Below are positions 1-6,015 of a DNA stretch of 11,918 nucleotides, piece after piece (the stretch's first letter is position 1; each line of letters starts with the position of its first letter). Source of the stretch: JAPLKX01 sp035530195 (lineage in GTDB: Bacteria > Hydrogenedentota > Hydrogenedentia > Hydrogenedentales > SLHB01). The stretch is taken from assembly GCA_035530195.1 (NCBI GenBank), contig DATKVG010000101.1, positions 1-11,918 on the forward strand. Direction: 5' to 3'. Below the pieces are notes generated by a model, which was not told the origin of the DNA, did not search any database, and saw only the letters and a program-made list of their open reading frames with translations. Position numbers and translations under genes: made by a program.

Positions 1-1
1 T

Positions 2-124
2 TCCCGTTACACCCTCACTCAAAGCGGCAGCGATCTCTACATGTTCTTTGAGTGGGTGAGCGGCGACGTGACGATGCGCGCAATGAAACCAAAGTACTAC
101 GTGCTCAAACGCGCCAGCCGGTAA
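2..124 (+). CDS. C-terminal end of an unidentified protein (partial)
   Basis: An open frame enters from the left edge and ends at TAA 122-124, giving 40 residues. They include FFEWVSGDVTMR and end in KPKYYVLKRASR. A Trp-x-Ser-Gly-Asp stretch followed by KPxYYVLKR is a pattern I loosely recall from the ends of some BlaR1/M56-like and regulatory proteins, but I cannot name the family from 40 residues. A terminator-like hairpin begins 26 bases after the stop, so this is probably the last gene of its transcript. The reading frame is convincing because of the aromatic-rich conserved-looking tail and the terminator. The function is unknown. Confidence 0.6.
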   Translation, partial: SRYTLTQSGSDLYMFFEWVSGDVTMRAMKPKYYVLKRASR

Positions 125-149
125 GTGCCGGTAAATTACAAAAAAATCA

Positions 150-173
150 GGGCCGCGACGTTCGTCACGGCCC
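150..173 (+). terminator. Terminator-like hairpin after the left-edge gene
   Basis: GGGCCGCGAC (150-159) pairs with GTCACGGCCC (164-173) with one C-A mismatch, around a GTTC loop. An A-rich run precedes it (139-146) and TTCT follows. The 3' T tract is short, so strength is uncertain, but the position just after the stop codon fits a terminator. A 67-codon GTG-initiated frame (125-328) crosses this hairpin and is therefore unlikely to be a gene. Confidence 0.6.
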
Positions 174-462
174 TTCTATGCCTACCCGCGTTTCCGCAGG
201 TTGTTTTAGAGGCCCAAGATGACTCCCGGGCCTCCGCGGAAGGAGAAACGCCACATGTGGCGCTGACCAGAATGATTGTATCACAAGGGGATCAGGAACG
301 CAAGTGCCTTTTAGTCAAGTATTTATGACCGCAGTTCTTGTATACTTTCCCATTTTGCCGCAATTTGCGTCTCTAGCACTTGAGCACGATGATTTATCCC
401 GCATCAAAATGCGGTAACGCCCTTATTCCCGCCCAATCCATTACAGCACAAGAGGTTACGGC
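174..462. other. Gene-free spacer with two small palindromes
   Basis: No convincing gene lies between the left-edge terminator and the 3' end of nikR. Visible signals are an 11-base palindrome (CGCAA-T-TTGCG, 359-369) and a perfect 6-bp hairpin (CCGCAT-CAAA-ATGCGG, 399-414). The hairpin starts about 50 bases beyond the nikR stop and could weakly terminate nikR, but it has no T tract on that strand. A sigma70-like pair on the minus strand (TTGCGT, 17 bases, TACAAT; 275-303) points away from nikR toward the left-edge gene. Confidence 0.4.
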
Positions 463-879
463 CTACGCCAGTTGTTTCCCCGTCGAACTGACGCTTAACG
501 TGGCATGAAGTACTCCTTTTTGCTGTTTAAGTTCCCCCGCAAGTCGCTGGATTTGGTTGGCGCGGCCCTTGACGACAACGATTTCGGCGCAGAGGTTTTC
601 ATCGAGATGGATGTGGGTGGATGCGAGGACGACCTTGTGGTGGTGGTGCTGGGTGTGGGTAAGCTTGTCGGTCAGGCCGCGGGCGTGGTGGTTGTACACC
701 AGCGTGATCGTGCCAACCACCTCTTCATTATGCTCCCACTGTTTTGCAACCAGCCGCTCACGGATCATGTCGCGGATAAACTCGGACCGGTTCGCGTAAG
801 CCCCTTCCCGCACCAGTTGCTCGAGCCGCTCCATCAGCGGATTCTCGATCGAGAAACTGAGTCTGACAACACCAGGCAT
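463..879 (-). CDS. nikR: Nickel-responsive transcriptional regulator NikR
   Basis: NikR is a tetrameric ribbon-helix-helix repressor that binds DNA when loaded with Ni(II). The 138-residue product has the RHH domain at residues 4-45 (RLSFSIENPLMERLE, then NRSEFIRDMIRERL) and a C-terminal ACT-like metal-binding domain. By alignment to E. coli NikR His76, His87, His89 and Cys95, the high-affinity nickel ligands are His78, His89, His91 and Cys97, all present in a QHHHH, THIH and LCAEI context. I chose the ATG at 879 because GAGGA precedes it by about 8 bases and a promoter overlaps the earlier in-frame ATG at 906. The frame could be opened to 969, but those residues look non-native. The gene stands alone; no nickel transporter, urease or hydrogenase gene is in the window. 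I found no clear NikR operator near it. Confidence 0.95.
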   Translation of the reverse strand: MPGVVRLSFSIENPLMERLEQLVREGAYANRSEFIRDMIRERLVAKQWEHNEEVVGTITLVYNHHARGLTDKLTHTQHHHHKVVLASTHIHLDENLCAEIVVVKGRANQIQRLAGELKQQKGVLHATLSVSSTGKQLA

Positions 880-904
880 GACCGTCTTCCTCGGCACCGT
901 GCGC

Positions 905-933
905 ATTCTAGTCCCGCCAGCCGGGTGTTGCAA
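905..933 (-). promoter_or_regulatory. Likely nikR promoter
   Basis: Read on the minus strand, TTGCAA (928-933), a 17-base spacer and TAGAAT (905-910) match the sigma70 pattern. Transcription would start near 898, giving a leader of about 19 bases that contains the Shine-Dalgarno sequence of the 879 start. The -35 box lies inside an 8-base palindrome, GTTGCAAC (927-934), a possible operator. Confidence 0.55.
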
Positions 934-961
934 CCCCGTCGGCGCCGGCGCGTTTTTTCCA

Positions 962-990
962 TGGCCCATCCGGCGCGCTTCGTTTATAAT
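962..990 (+). promoter_or_regulatory. Promoter of the zinc-finger membrane protein gene
   Basis: A perfect TATAAT -10 box (985-990) lies 33 bases before the ATG at 1024. The -35 position (962-967, TGGCCC) is poor. A second possible -10, TACAAT, is at 1002-1007. GGAG (1011-1014) with nine bases to the ATG is the ribosome-binding site. The region is shared with divergent nikR. Confidence 0.5.
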
Positions 991-1023
991 GTACGCGCCG
1001 TTACAATGTAGGAGACTTGGCTT

Positions 1024-1383
1024 ATGCTGGACGCGACGCTGTCAGGCTGCATCAATCACCCTGGAATCGAGGCGACGGGCCGGTGTAAGCAATGCGGCAC
1101 GCCGTTCTGCGGCGCCTGCGAAGTGCGAAGCCCCAACGGGCGGTTCTGCAGCACCGTGTGCAAGGACAAATACGAGCAGTTCGCGGCACGTGCACGCCAG
1201 TTGGACAAACACCCGCCCCGCGGCGGCATCCTGATGCGGTTGCGGATTTTCGTGTTCAAAATAGCCGGATTGGTGCTTGCGGTCGGAGCGATTGTGTTTG
1301 GCCTGGCCTATTTCGACGTGCCGGTGGCCGGCCGGATTGCGCGCGCGCTCCTCCAGCTTGTTGGCGTGTACCTGCCGCAGTAG
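1024..1383 (+). CDS. Small B-box-like zinc-finger protein with one membrane helix
   Basis: The 119-residue product has an N-terminal cysteine-rich module: Cys9, His12, Cys21, Cys24, Cys29, Cys32, Cys42 and Cys46, in the arrangement CxxHP, CxxC, FCxxC, FCSxxC. This resembles B-box-type zinc fingers found in small bacterial membrane proteins and probably binds two zinc ions. A basic linker (about 50-74) leads to one hydrophobic helix at about 75-96, then a short tail. With no signal peptide, the zinc module is likely cytoplasmic. The start is supported by GGAG at proper spacing and a TATAAT box. The gene ends inside its own terminator, so it appears monocistronic, although a second small membrane protein follows. 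The biological role is unknown; such modules usually mediate protein contacts. Confidence 0.8.
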   Translation: MLDATLSGCINHPGIEATGRCKQCGTPFCGACEVRSPNGRFCSTVCKDKYEQFAARARQLDKHPPRGGILMRLRIFVFKIAGLVLAVGAIVFGLAYFDVPVAGRIARALLQLVGVYLPQ

Positions 1384-1400
1384 CGGCAGGTTCTTACTTT
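1370..1400 (+). terminator. Rho-independent terminator overlapping a stop codon
   Basis: CCTGCCGC (1371-1378) and GCGGCAGG (1383-1390) form a perfect GC-rich stem around an AGTA loop, extended by one A-T pair, followed by TTCTTACTTT. The TAG stop of the zinc-finger gene (1381-1383) sits in the loop and the base of the 3' arm. Confidence 0.7.
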
Positions 1401-1490
1401 ACCGCTTGGCTGCCGGGCAGACAGCGGCGGCGGACAAATCGAGCAGCGTGCCGCACAACGGCGCCTGCCGGCTAAGGAGGCACAGGCATC

Positions 1491-1925
1491 ATGGATCTCT
1501 CTTTCTTGAAGTGGCCCATTATCATTGTCGTGGTGGTTGGCGGGGGCTGGTTGTTGACGTCGGGCGGCGTCAACTTCATGTACAACAAGTTCACCGCCAC
1601 ACCGCCCGGCGCCGACGCCAAAGCCGACGCCGTCAACGAGGCCGGATTGAGTAAGCTGGGCGGCTATTGCCTCAAGACGTTCCAGTACGAAAAAGCCATG
1701 CTCATGTTCTCGACCGCCTGCGACCTCTATCCCCAGGGCGCAAACTTCTATTACAGCAAGTACCGCATGGCCAAGTGCGCCGAGAAAATGGACGACGTTC
1801 CCCAGGCGGTGGCCCTGCTGAGGGCGCTGATACAGGTGAATGCCAACAGCATCGACAGCCGAGTCCCCGAAAACGACAACCTCAGGGCCCGCTCCGACAA
1901 ACTCGAGGCCGTCAACAACGTATAG
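1491..1925 (+). CDS. Membrane-anchored TPR-like protein, function unknown
   Basis: The 144-residue product starts with a short segment and one hydrophobic helix (about 8-23, WPIIIVVVVGGGWLL), then a small loop and a helical domain. Residues 47-116 look like two to three degenerate tetratricopeptide repeats, for example the pattern GGYCLKTFQYEKAMLMFSTA followed by a second helical pair with YYSKYRMAKCAEKM. TPR domains bind partner proteins, so a scaffold role at the membrane is plausible, but nothing shows the partner. The start is firm: AAGGAGG (1474-1480) lies ten bases before the ATG. A terminator upstream separates it from the zinc-finger gene. rlmB begins 24 bases after its stop, so the two are probably co-transcribed. 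I do not recognise a named family. Confidence 0.8.
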   Translation: MDLSFLKWPIIIVVVVGGGWLLTSGGVNFMYNKFTATPPGADAKADAVNEAGLSKLGGYCLKTFQYEKAMLMFSTACDLYPQGANFYYSKYRMAKCAEKMDDVPQAVALLRALIQVNANSIDSRVPENDNLRARSDKLEAVNNV

Positions 1926-1949
1926 TGCCTGAAAGGACAGGGGCGCAAG

Positions 1950-2672
1950 GTGTTGACAGAAAAAGTGGCGGGGCGGATCCCCGTGCTCGAATGCCTTAAG
2001 GCCGGGAAACGCAAGGCGCACCGGCTGTACGTGCTCGAGGGCGCGCCGGGACTCGACGAAATCCGGCGGGCCGCTTCGGGCATGCCGGTCGTGCCGATGC
2101 CGCGGCGCGAGTTGGACCAATTCCTGCCGGGAGCCGTCCACCAGGGCGTCATTCTCGAAGCCGATCCCCTGCCCGTGCTAAAAGCCGAGACGTGGCTGGA
2201 CCGCGATCACGCTGCAGACGCGATAGTGGTCGTGCTCGACGGCGTCGAAGATCCCAGGAATTTCGGCGCCATCGTGCGCACCGCCGCGGCGATGGGGGCT
2301 GAGGCCGTCATGTTCGCCAAAGACCGGGCCGCGCCCATCTCGCCGGTGTCGGTCAAAAGCGCTGCGGGCGCCATGGAATACGTCGACCTCGTCCAGGCCA
2401 CCAACCTCTCCCGCGCACTCCACGCCATGAAGGACAAGGGCTTTTGGATCGCCGAGTTGGACGAGGCCGCGACACAAAACATCTGGGACGCCGACCTCAC
2501 CGGCCGCATCGCGCTCGTCATCGGCAGCGAGGGCAAAGGCGTGCGGCGGCTCGTCAGCGAACATTGCGACCTGCACCTGCGCATCCCGCTCACCGGCCCC
2601 GTCACCAGCCTCAACGCATCCGTCAGCGCCGCCATCGCCCTCGCCGAATGCCTCCGCCAAAGACTTAAGTAA
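1950..2672 (+). CDS. rlmB: 23S rRNA 2'-O-ribose methyltransferase RlmB (SpoU/TrmH family)
   Basis: The 240-residue product is a SPOUT-class, S-adenosylmethionine-dependent 2'-O-methyltransferase. RlmB methylates G2251 of 23S rRNA in E. coli. The N-terminal part (about 4-75) has the substrate-binding domain typical of RlmB, including HQGV at 64-67. The catalytic domain shows motif 1 (DPRNFGAIVRTA, with Asn104 and Arg110), motif 2 (VIGSEGKGV, Glu194) and motif 3 (IPLTG then SLNASVSAA, Asn222), which form the trefoil knot. Length matches RlmB, and the N-terminal domain separates it from plain TrmH, though the exact target nucleotide is inferred. I used the GTG at 1950 with GAAAGGA at 1931-1937; the TTG three bases on is an alternative. 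It likely shares a transcript with the TPR-like gene. Confidence 0.9.
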   Translation: MLTEKVAGRIPVLECLKAGKRKAHRLYVLEGAPGLDEIRRAASGMPVVPMPRRELDQFLPGAVHQGVILEADPLPVLKAETWLDRDHAADAIVVVLDGVEDPRNFGAIVRTAAAMGAEAVMFAKDRAAPISPVSVKSAAGAMEYVDLVQATNLSRALHAMKDKGFWIAELDEAATQNIWDADLTGRIALVIGSEGKGVRRLVSEHCDLHLRIPLTGPVTSLNASVSAAIALAECLRQRLK

Positions 2673-2676
2673 CAAT

Positions 2677-2716
2677 TGTCCGTGTTCGTCCGTGTCTGTC
2701 CGTGTCCGTCCGTGAA
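2677..2716. repeat. 10-bp tandem repeat, four units
   Basis: Four degenerate units of consensus YGTCCGTGTY follow the rlmB stop: TGTCCGTGTT, CGTCCGTGTC, TGTCCGTGTC, CGTCCGTGAA. The first base alternates T and C, so a 20-bp higher period is also visible. The array is non-coding and lies between rlmB and the next promoter. It is not palindromic. Confidence 0.85.
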
Positions 2717-2740
2717 GGATGAAGTCTCTCCCCCGCGGAT

Positions 2741-2748
2741 GCTAAGAT
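2741..2748 (+). promoter_or_regulatory. Possible extended -10 promoter of the GH43-like gene
   Basis: TGCTAAGAT (2740-2748) has the TGn extension and a -10-like hexamer. No good -35 box is present at the expected distance. It would give a leader of about 36 bases before the ATG at 2791. Confidence 0.35.
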
Positions 2749-2790
2749 ACCCGCGATTCCAAAAAATCGAACACAAAAACGAGCGGAGAT

Positions 2791-3717
2791 ATGTTCGAAC
2801 GAATTGTCGAAGCGGCGACCGATTACCGCGTCGTGCTTGAACCGGACGAAAACACGCCGGAATGGTGGGCCGGGGCGCCGTCGGCGGTGTTGTCGCCGCA
2901 GGGCGAGTTCTACCTGGCGGCGCGGATGCGCGAGGGAAAGAGCCCGCGGGGCAAGCGCGGGTATGAAATCCGCATTCTCAAGAGCGAAGACGGCCGCCGG
3001 TTCACGCCTATCAACCACATCCGGCGAGAAGACGCGGGCCTGCCCGGGTTTGAACGGCCGGCGCTGGTTATTGACCCGGCCACCGGCCTCTACCGGCTGT
3101 ACGGCTGTTCGCCGCTCGATTCGGGATGGTCCATCATCAGGTTTGACGACGCGGAAGACCCCGCGGGCTTCAAGCCATCAACGGCGCGGCCCGTGCTTGA
3201 GCCAAAACCCGGCGACCCCGCGTTTGCGTGCGTCAACGGCTACAAGGACCCGTTTGTGTTTTGGCACGCCGACCGCTGGCACATGTTTTTGATCGGCTGC
3301 GACTTCATCGAGCGAGTCCATTACTTCATCAGCGACGACGGCGAGGCCTGGCAAACCGGCGCAGACAATCCCGTGATGGAAAACACTGGCTGGCACAATT
3401 TTTACACGCGGCCCGCGTGCGTGCTGCCAATGCACGTGGGTTACCTGCTGGTTTACGAAGGGTCGAGCATCGGCTGGCACGACCCCGTCTACAACATCGC
3501 CACCGGCCTGGCCTACACGCCCGACCTCGATACGTTCCACGACCTCACCCCGGATCGGCCACTGCTCAAATCCACCACCCCGGGCGACTACCACACCTGG
3601 AGGTACTCGCACTGGCTGCCCGTGGGCGATGAGGTGTTCATGTTTTTCGAGGCCGCACGCCCCAACAACACCAATGAGGTCCGCCTCGCAACCTTCAAAC
3701 CCGCGCTTGCGCTATAA
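2791..3717 (+). CDS. GH43/GH32-like five-bladed beta-propeller protein (putative glycosidase)
   Basis: The 308-residue product has the short beta-strand repeats of the five-bladed propeller shared by GH43, GH32, GH68 and GH130-type enzymes. Recurring features are GAPSAVLSPQGEFYLAAR (28-45), FERPAL (87-92), GYKDPFVFW (150-158), TRPACVLP (206-213), LVYEGSS (220-226) and FFEAAR (285-290). Acidic residues in KDPF, YEGS and FFEA are candidate active-site positions, but I cannot assign the catalytic triad. No signal peptide is visible, so it is probably cytoplasmic and would act on imported saccharides. The start has GGAG only two bases upstream, with GAG further back, so the ribosome site is weak. 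It is followed by a terminator and is convergent with a secreted barrel protein, which suggests carbohydrate use. The substrate is unknown, and a non-catalytic propeller is possible. Confidence 0.75.
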   Translation: MFERIVEAATDYRVVLEPDENTPEWWAGAPSAVLSPQGEFYLAARMREGKSPRGKRGYEIRILKSEDGRRFTPINHIRREDAGLPGFERPALVIDPATGLYRLYGCSPLDSGWSIIRFDDAEDPAGFKPSTARPVLEPKPGDPAFACVNGYKDPFVFWHADRWHMFLIGCDFIERVHYFISDDGEAWQTGADNPVMENTGWHNFYTRPACVLPMHVGYLLVYEGSSIGWHDPVYNIATGLAYTPDLDTFHDLTPDRPLLKSTTPGDYHTWRYSHWLPVGDEVFMFFEAARPNNTNEVRLATFKPALAL

Positions 3718-3767
3718 GGCTTTTACAGTGCCTCGCTCGACGAGTTCCGCGCGGATCAGCCGGTGAA

Positions 3768-3796
3768 CGAACCGCCCGCCCGGTTCGCGCTTTTTT
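3768..3796 (+). terminator. Rho-independent terminator of the GH43-like gene
   Basis: CGAACCG (3768-3774) pairs perfectly with CGGTTCG (3781-3787) around CCCGCC, followed by CGC and six T residues (3791-3796). An outer pair, GGTGAA (3762-3767) with TTCACC (3795-3800), makes a larger structure that also reads on the minus strand. The convergent gene ends at 3803, so the hairpin may serve both. Confidence 0.8.
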
Positions 3797-3802
3797 CACC
3801 TG

Positions 3803-5524
3803 CTACGGTTCCACGAACGGCTGGACTTCCACGAAATTGAAGGCCGTTTCCGCGCCGGGATCGCCGTTGTCGTTGATGATGAGTTCCGCCGCGGGAGCCG
3901 ACGCGCGAAACACGGCACGATGGAACGTGAACCAGGCGGGGTTTTGGCTCGAATACGGCCCGGATTCGTGCGAGTAGCAACTCGGGTAGGCAAAACTGAA
4001 CCCAAACTGAGGCAACATTTCCGCGCCAGCCACTTCGATATTGAGCGGTGTCGCTTTCTGGGCGTCGAGGCGCGCGGGATCCGCCGAGATCGCTTTTACC
4101 GAATACGTCCTGCCCGGCGTCAGTTGCTGCAGACTCTGCAAAACCCGGTTAGGCTTTTCCCCCGCGCGCTTCATCCAGCAGAACGTGTCTCCCTGCTTTG
4201 TCTTGGGGTAACGCCCCTGAAGCCAACTGAACCCCTTCATGTTGCGCGTTTCGACCGACCCCTCGGCGGCGGGTTCGGCGCGCCAGTGGTCGAAGCCATC
4301 GGCGAAATCCGCGTTCTTGAGGTGGGGAAGCAGGTAGGGGTCGTTGTTGAACCGCGCCGTGTTGCCCTCGATGCAGTAGTGGCGAAACAGTTTTTGGGCG
4401 TAGCGCAATGACTCCTCGTCGGCATAATCGGCCATATACTCCATCACGCCGTACAGACCGTCAAATTCGGGGGCGGTGGTGAGCGCGTGGAACTGCATGT
4501 CGAGATACACGTGGTAATCGGCCGATGGATTCAGGTTGAGGCTCTCGGGCGGCGCCGACAAATAACCCAGGCACAGCACCATCTTTTGCTCGACACCCGG
4601 CAGTTCTTGTTTCCACTTGGCGAACTGGCTTTTGCACCGGTCGATCCGCTCACGCGCATCCTGTTCGTCGCTGCCTTCGCGCAGGTACTGCTCCCACACG
4701 AACAGGTCGTCTTTCTCGCTGAGCTTTTTCGCGAACTCGAGGCTGTGCGGTTCATCCCACATGTTGCCGCACCAGGCGTAGAACGTCTTCCCACCAAACC
4801 CCGGCGTATCGTGCAGCCTGCCCCACGCCTCCGCCCATGCCGCGTAATGGCCTTCGCTCGCCCCGATGAACTCGTCGACGATCAAGCCGCCAAAGCCCGG
4901 TTTAGTCACCACGGGGTTCTCCGCCCAATAGGCGTACACCTCATCCGGCGACGGCGGCATCTCGCTCGACAAGCCCGGCAACGACGCGTTCGAAAGCCAC
5001 TGCCGCCCCTCCCGCACCCATTGGGCAAACTGATCTGGATCGACTTCTGAGCGTGTGACAATCGTGTTGACGTCCGGCAGGACGTACTTTTCCATGTACG
5101 CCCAATCGTACGGGCCGTAGGAGGCGATGTGCGGCTTGGTGGGGTAGTAGCAATAGGCGATTTCAGGTATCGCGCGCACGTCCACTGTCAATCTGCGTGC
5201 CCCTTCCAGGCGCAACTGGTGCGGCCCCGCGGCGAGCTTTACCATGGCCTCGAGCGCCCCGTTCCGAGGGTGTGCGCGCCACACCAACGCCGATTCGGCC
5301 GCGTCGATTACGGCCCGCGGTTCGGCGCCGGCCGGTTTCCCCGCGCGGATGAACACCCAGCCATCGCGCGGATTGGCGAAATCGACCGTTTCCGCGTTGC
5401 CCGCCACGGCTCCCACACCAACCAACTGCGTCGCCACGTTGTTCAGCCGCCGCGGTTCCGCCTGGGAGGCCGGCACGGCCAACTGCGAAATCGCAATCCC
5501 GATTGCCAGACAAGTCCTGAGCAT
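3803..5524 (-). CDS. Secreted protein with predicted beta/alpha-barrel and C-terminal jelly-roll domain
   Basis: The 573-residue product opens with a signal peptide: MLRTCLAIGIAISQLAVP, with likely cleavage after ASQA near residue 22. Residues about 25-118 look like a beta-sandwich. Residues about 120-395 alternate strands and helices like a (beta/alpha)8 glycosidase-type barrel, with GLIVDEFIG (213-221) and an EYMADY segment (362-367) as candidate acidic sites. After about 400, NADFADGFDHWRAEP is the usual opening of a CBM4/9-like jelly roll. I do not recognise a named family, so glycoside binding or cleavage is inference. The ATG at 5524 is chosen over GTG 5530 because AAGGAGG (5532-5538) lies seven bases from the ATG but one base from the GTG. 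It is convergent with the GH43-like gene and has its own promoter. Confidence 0.8.
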   Translation of the reverse strand: MLRTCLAIGIAISQLAVPASQAEPRRLNNVATQLVGVGAVAGNAETVDFANPRDGWVFIRAGKPAGAEPRAVIDAAESALVWRAHPRNGALEAMVKLAAGPHQLRLEGARRLTVDVRAIPEIAYCYYPTKPHIASYGPYDWAYMEKYVLPDVNTIVTRSEVDPDQFAQWVREGRQWLSNASLPGLSSEMPPSPDEVYAYWAENPVVTKPGFGGLIVDEFIGASEGHYAAWAEAWGRLHDTPGFGGKTFYAWCGNMWDEPHSLEFAKKLSEKDDLFVWEQYLREGSDEQDARERIDRCKSQFAKWKQELPGVEQKMVLCLGYLSAPPESLNLNPSADYHVYLDMQFHALTTAPEFDGLYGVMEYMADYADEESLRYAQKLFRHYCIEGNTARFNNDPYLLPHLKNADFADGFDHWRAEPAAEGSVETRNMKGFSWLQGRYPKTKQGDTFCWMKRAGEKPNRVLQSLQQLTPGRTYSVKAISADPARLDAQKATPLNIEVAGAEMLPQFGFSFAYPSCYSHESGPYSSQNPAWFTFHRAVFRASAPAAELIINDNGDPGAETAFNFVEVQPFVEP

Positions 5525-5549
5525 GAGCACCCCTCCTTAATCTGTCGGC

Positions 5550-5577
5550 AGCATAGCAGGGTTTGCAGGATTGTCGA
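5550..5577 (-). promoter_or_regulatory. Promoter of the secreted barrel protein gene
   Basis: On the minus strand, TCGACA (5572-5577), a 16-base spacer and an extended -10, TGCTATGCT with hexamer at 5550-5555, precede the Shine-Dalgarno sequence. It lies just downstream of the csp terminator, so the gene is transcribed separately. Confidence 0.55.
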
Positions 5578-5590
5578 CCGTGGAGCCATG

Positions 5591-5620
5591 AAAAAACAAG
5601 CCCCAACCGAAGCTGGGGCT
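5591..5620 (-). terminator. Rho-independent terminator of csp with UUCG tetraloop
   Basis: On the minus strand AGCCCCA (5614-5620) pairs with TGGGGCT (5599-5605). The stem is extended by a G-T wobble and a C-G pair closing a TTCG loop (5608-5611). TTGTTTTTT follows (5591-5599). This is a textbook terminator 22 bases past the csp stop. Confidence 0.92.
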
Positions 5621-5641
5621 CACAAATCTCTGGTTGGCGTA

Positions 5642-5845
5642 TCAGAGCACGGTTACTTTTGTCGCTTCAGGCCCCTTCTTTCCTTTGGCCGGCTCGTACT
5701 GTACCCGCTGCCCGTCTTTAATGGATTTGAAACCGGGCATTTCAATGTTGGAATGATGGACAAACAGGTCGCTGCCGCCATCGTCCGGGGTTATGAACCC
5801 ATACCCTTTGTCGTCGTTGAACCACTTTACAGTGCCACTTGCCAT
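5642..5845 (-). CDS. Cold-shock domain protein (CspA family)
   Basis: The 67-residue product is a single OB-fold that binds single-stranded RNA and DNA and acts as an RNA chaperone in the cytoplasm. It begins MASGTVKWFNDDKGYGFITP. RNP1 (KGYGFI) is at residues 13-18 and RNP2 (DLFVHHS) at about 26-32. The length and the ending KGPEATKVTVL are typical. The start at 5845 is fixed by family length and by GAGGA about five bases before the ATG; a longer frame to 5953 is leader sequence. It appears monocistronic with its own promoter, a leader of roughly 110 bases and a strong terminator. Long leaders are common in temperature-regulated csp genes, but whether this copy is cold-induced cannot be seen. 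Confidence 0.95.
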   Translation of the reverse strand: MASGTVKWFNDDKGYGFITPDDGGSDLFVHHSNIEMPGFKSIKDGQRVQYEPAKGKKGPEATKVTVL

Positions 5846-5962
5846 TGCTTTCCTCATCTCCCGGAGTTCGTTTTTTTCGGGCCGAACCCCCATGTATGCC
5901 CGGGACATCTCGTCCCCATGTTGCACTGTCAATGGCCAATCCATCTCTAGCACAAGACGCCT

Positions 5963-5991
5963 AGTATACCTTTTTTCGGCACAATGAACAA
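5963..5991 (-). promoter_or_regulatory. Likely csp promoter
   Basis: On the minus strand TTGTTC (5986-5991), a 17-base spacer and TATACT (5963-5968) form a sigma70-like promoter. The transcript would start near 5956, about 110 bases before the csp ATG. Confidence 0.55.
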
Positions 5992-6015
5992 GTTTTTTTG
6001 TCAGATTTTTCAGTA

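Noticed and set aside
125..328. 67-codon GTG frame directly after the left-edge stop, with a signal-peptide-like start
   Set aside because: The hydrophobic start is produced by a terminator-like hairpin (150-173), no ribosome-binding site precedes the GTG, and the rest has no recognisable domain.
880..969. 30-codon N-terminal extension of NikR
   Set aside because: A promoter overlaps the intermediate ATG, a good Shine-Dalgarno sequence serves the ATG at 879, and family length fits the shorter form.
505..1011. 168-codon plus-strand frame over nikR
   Set aside because: It is antisense to nikR, whose domains and nickel ligands are fully recognisable.
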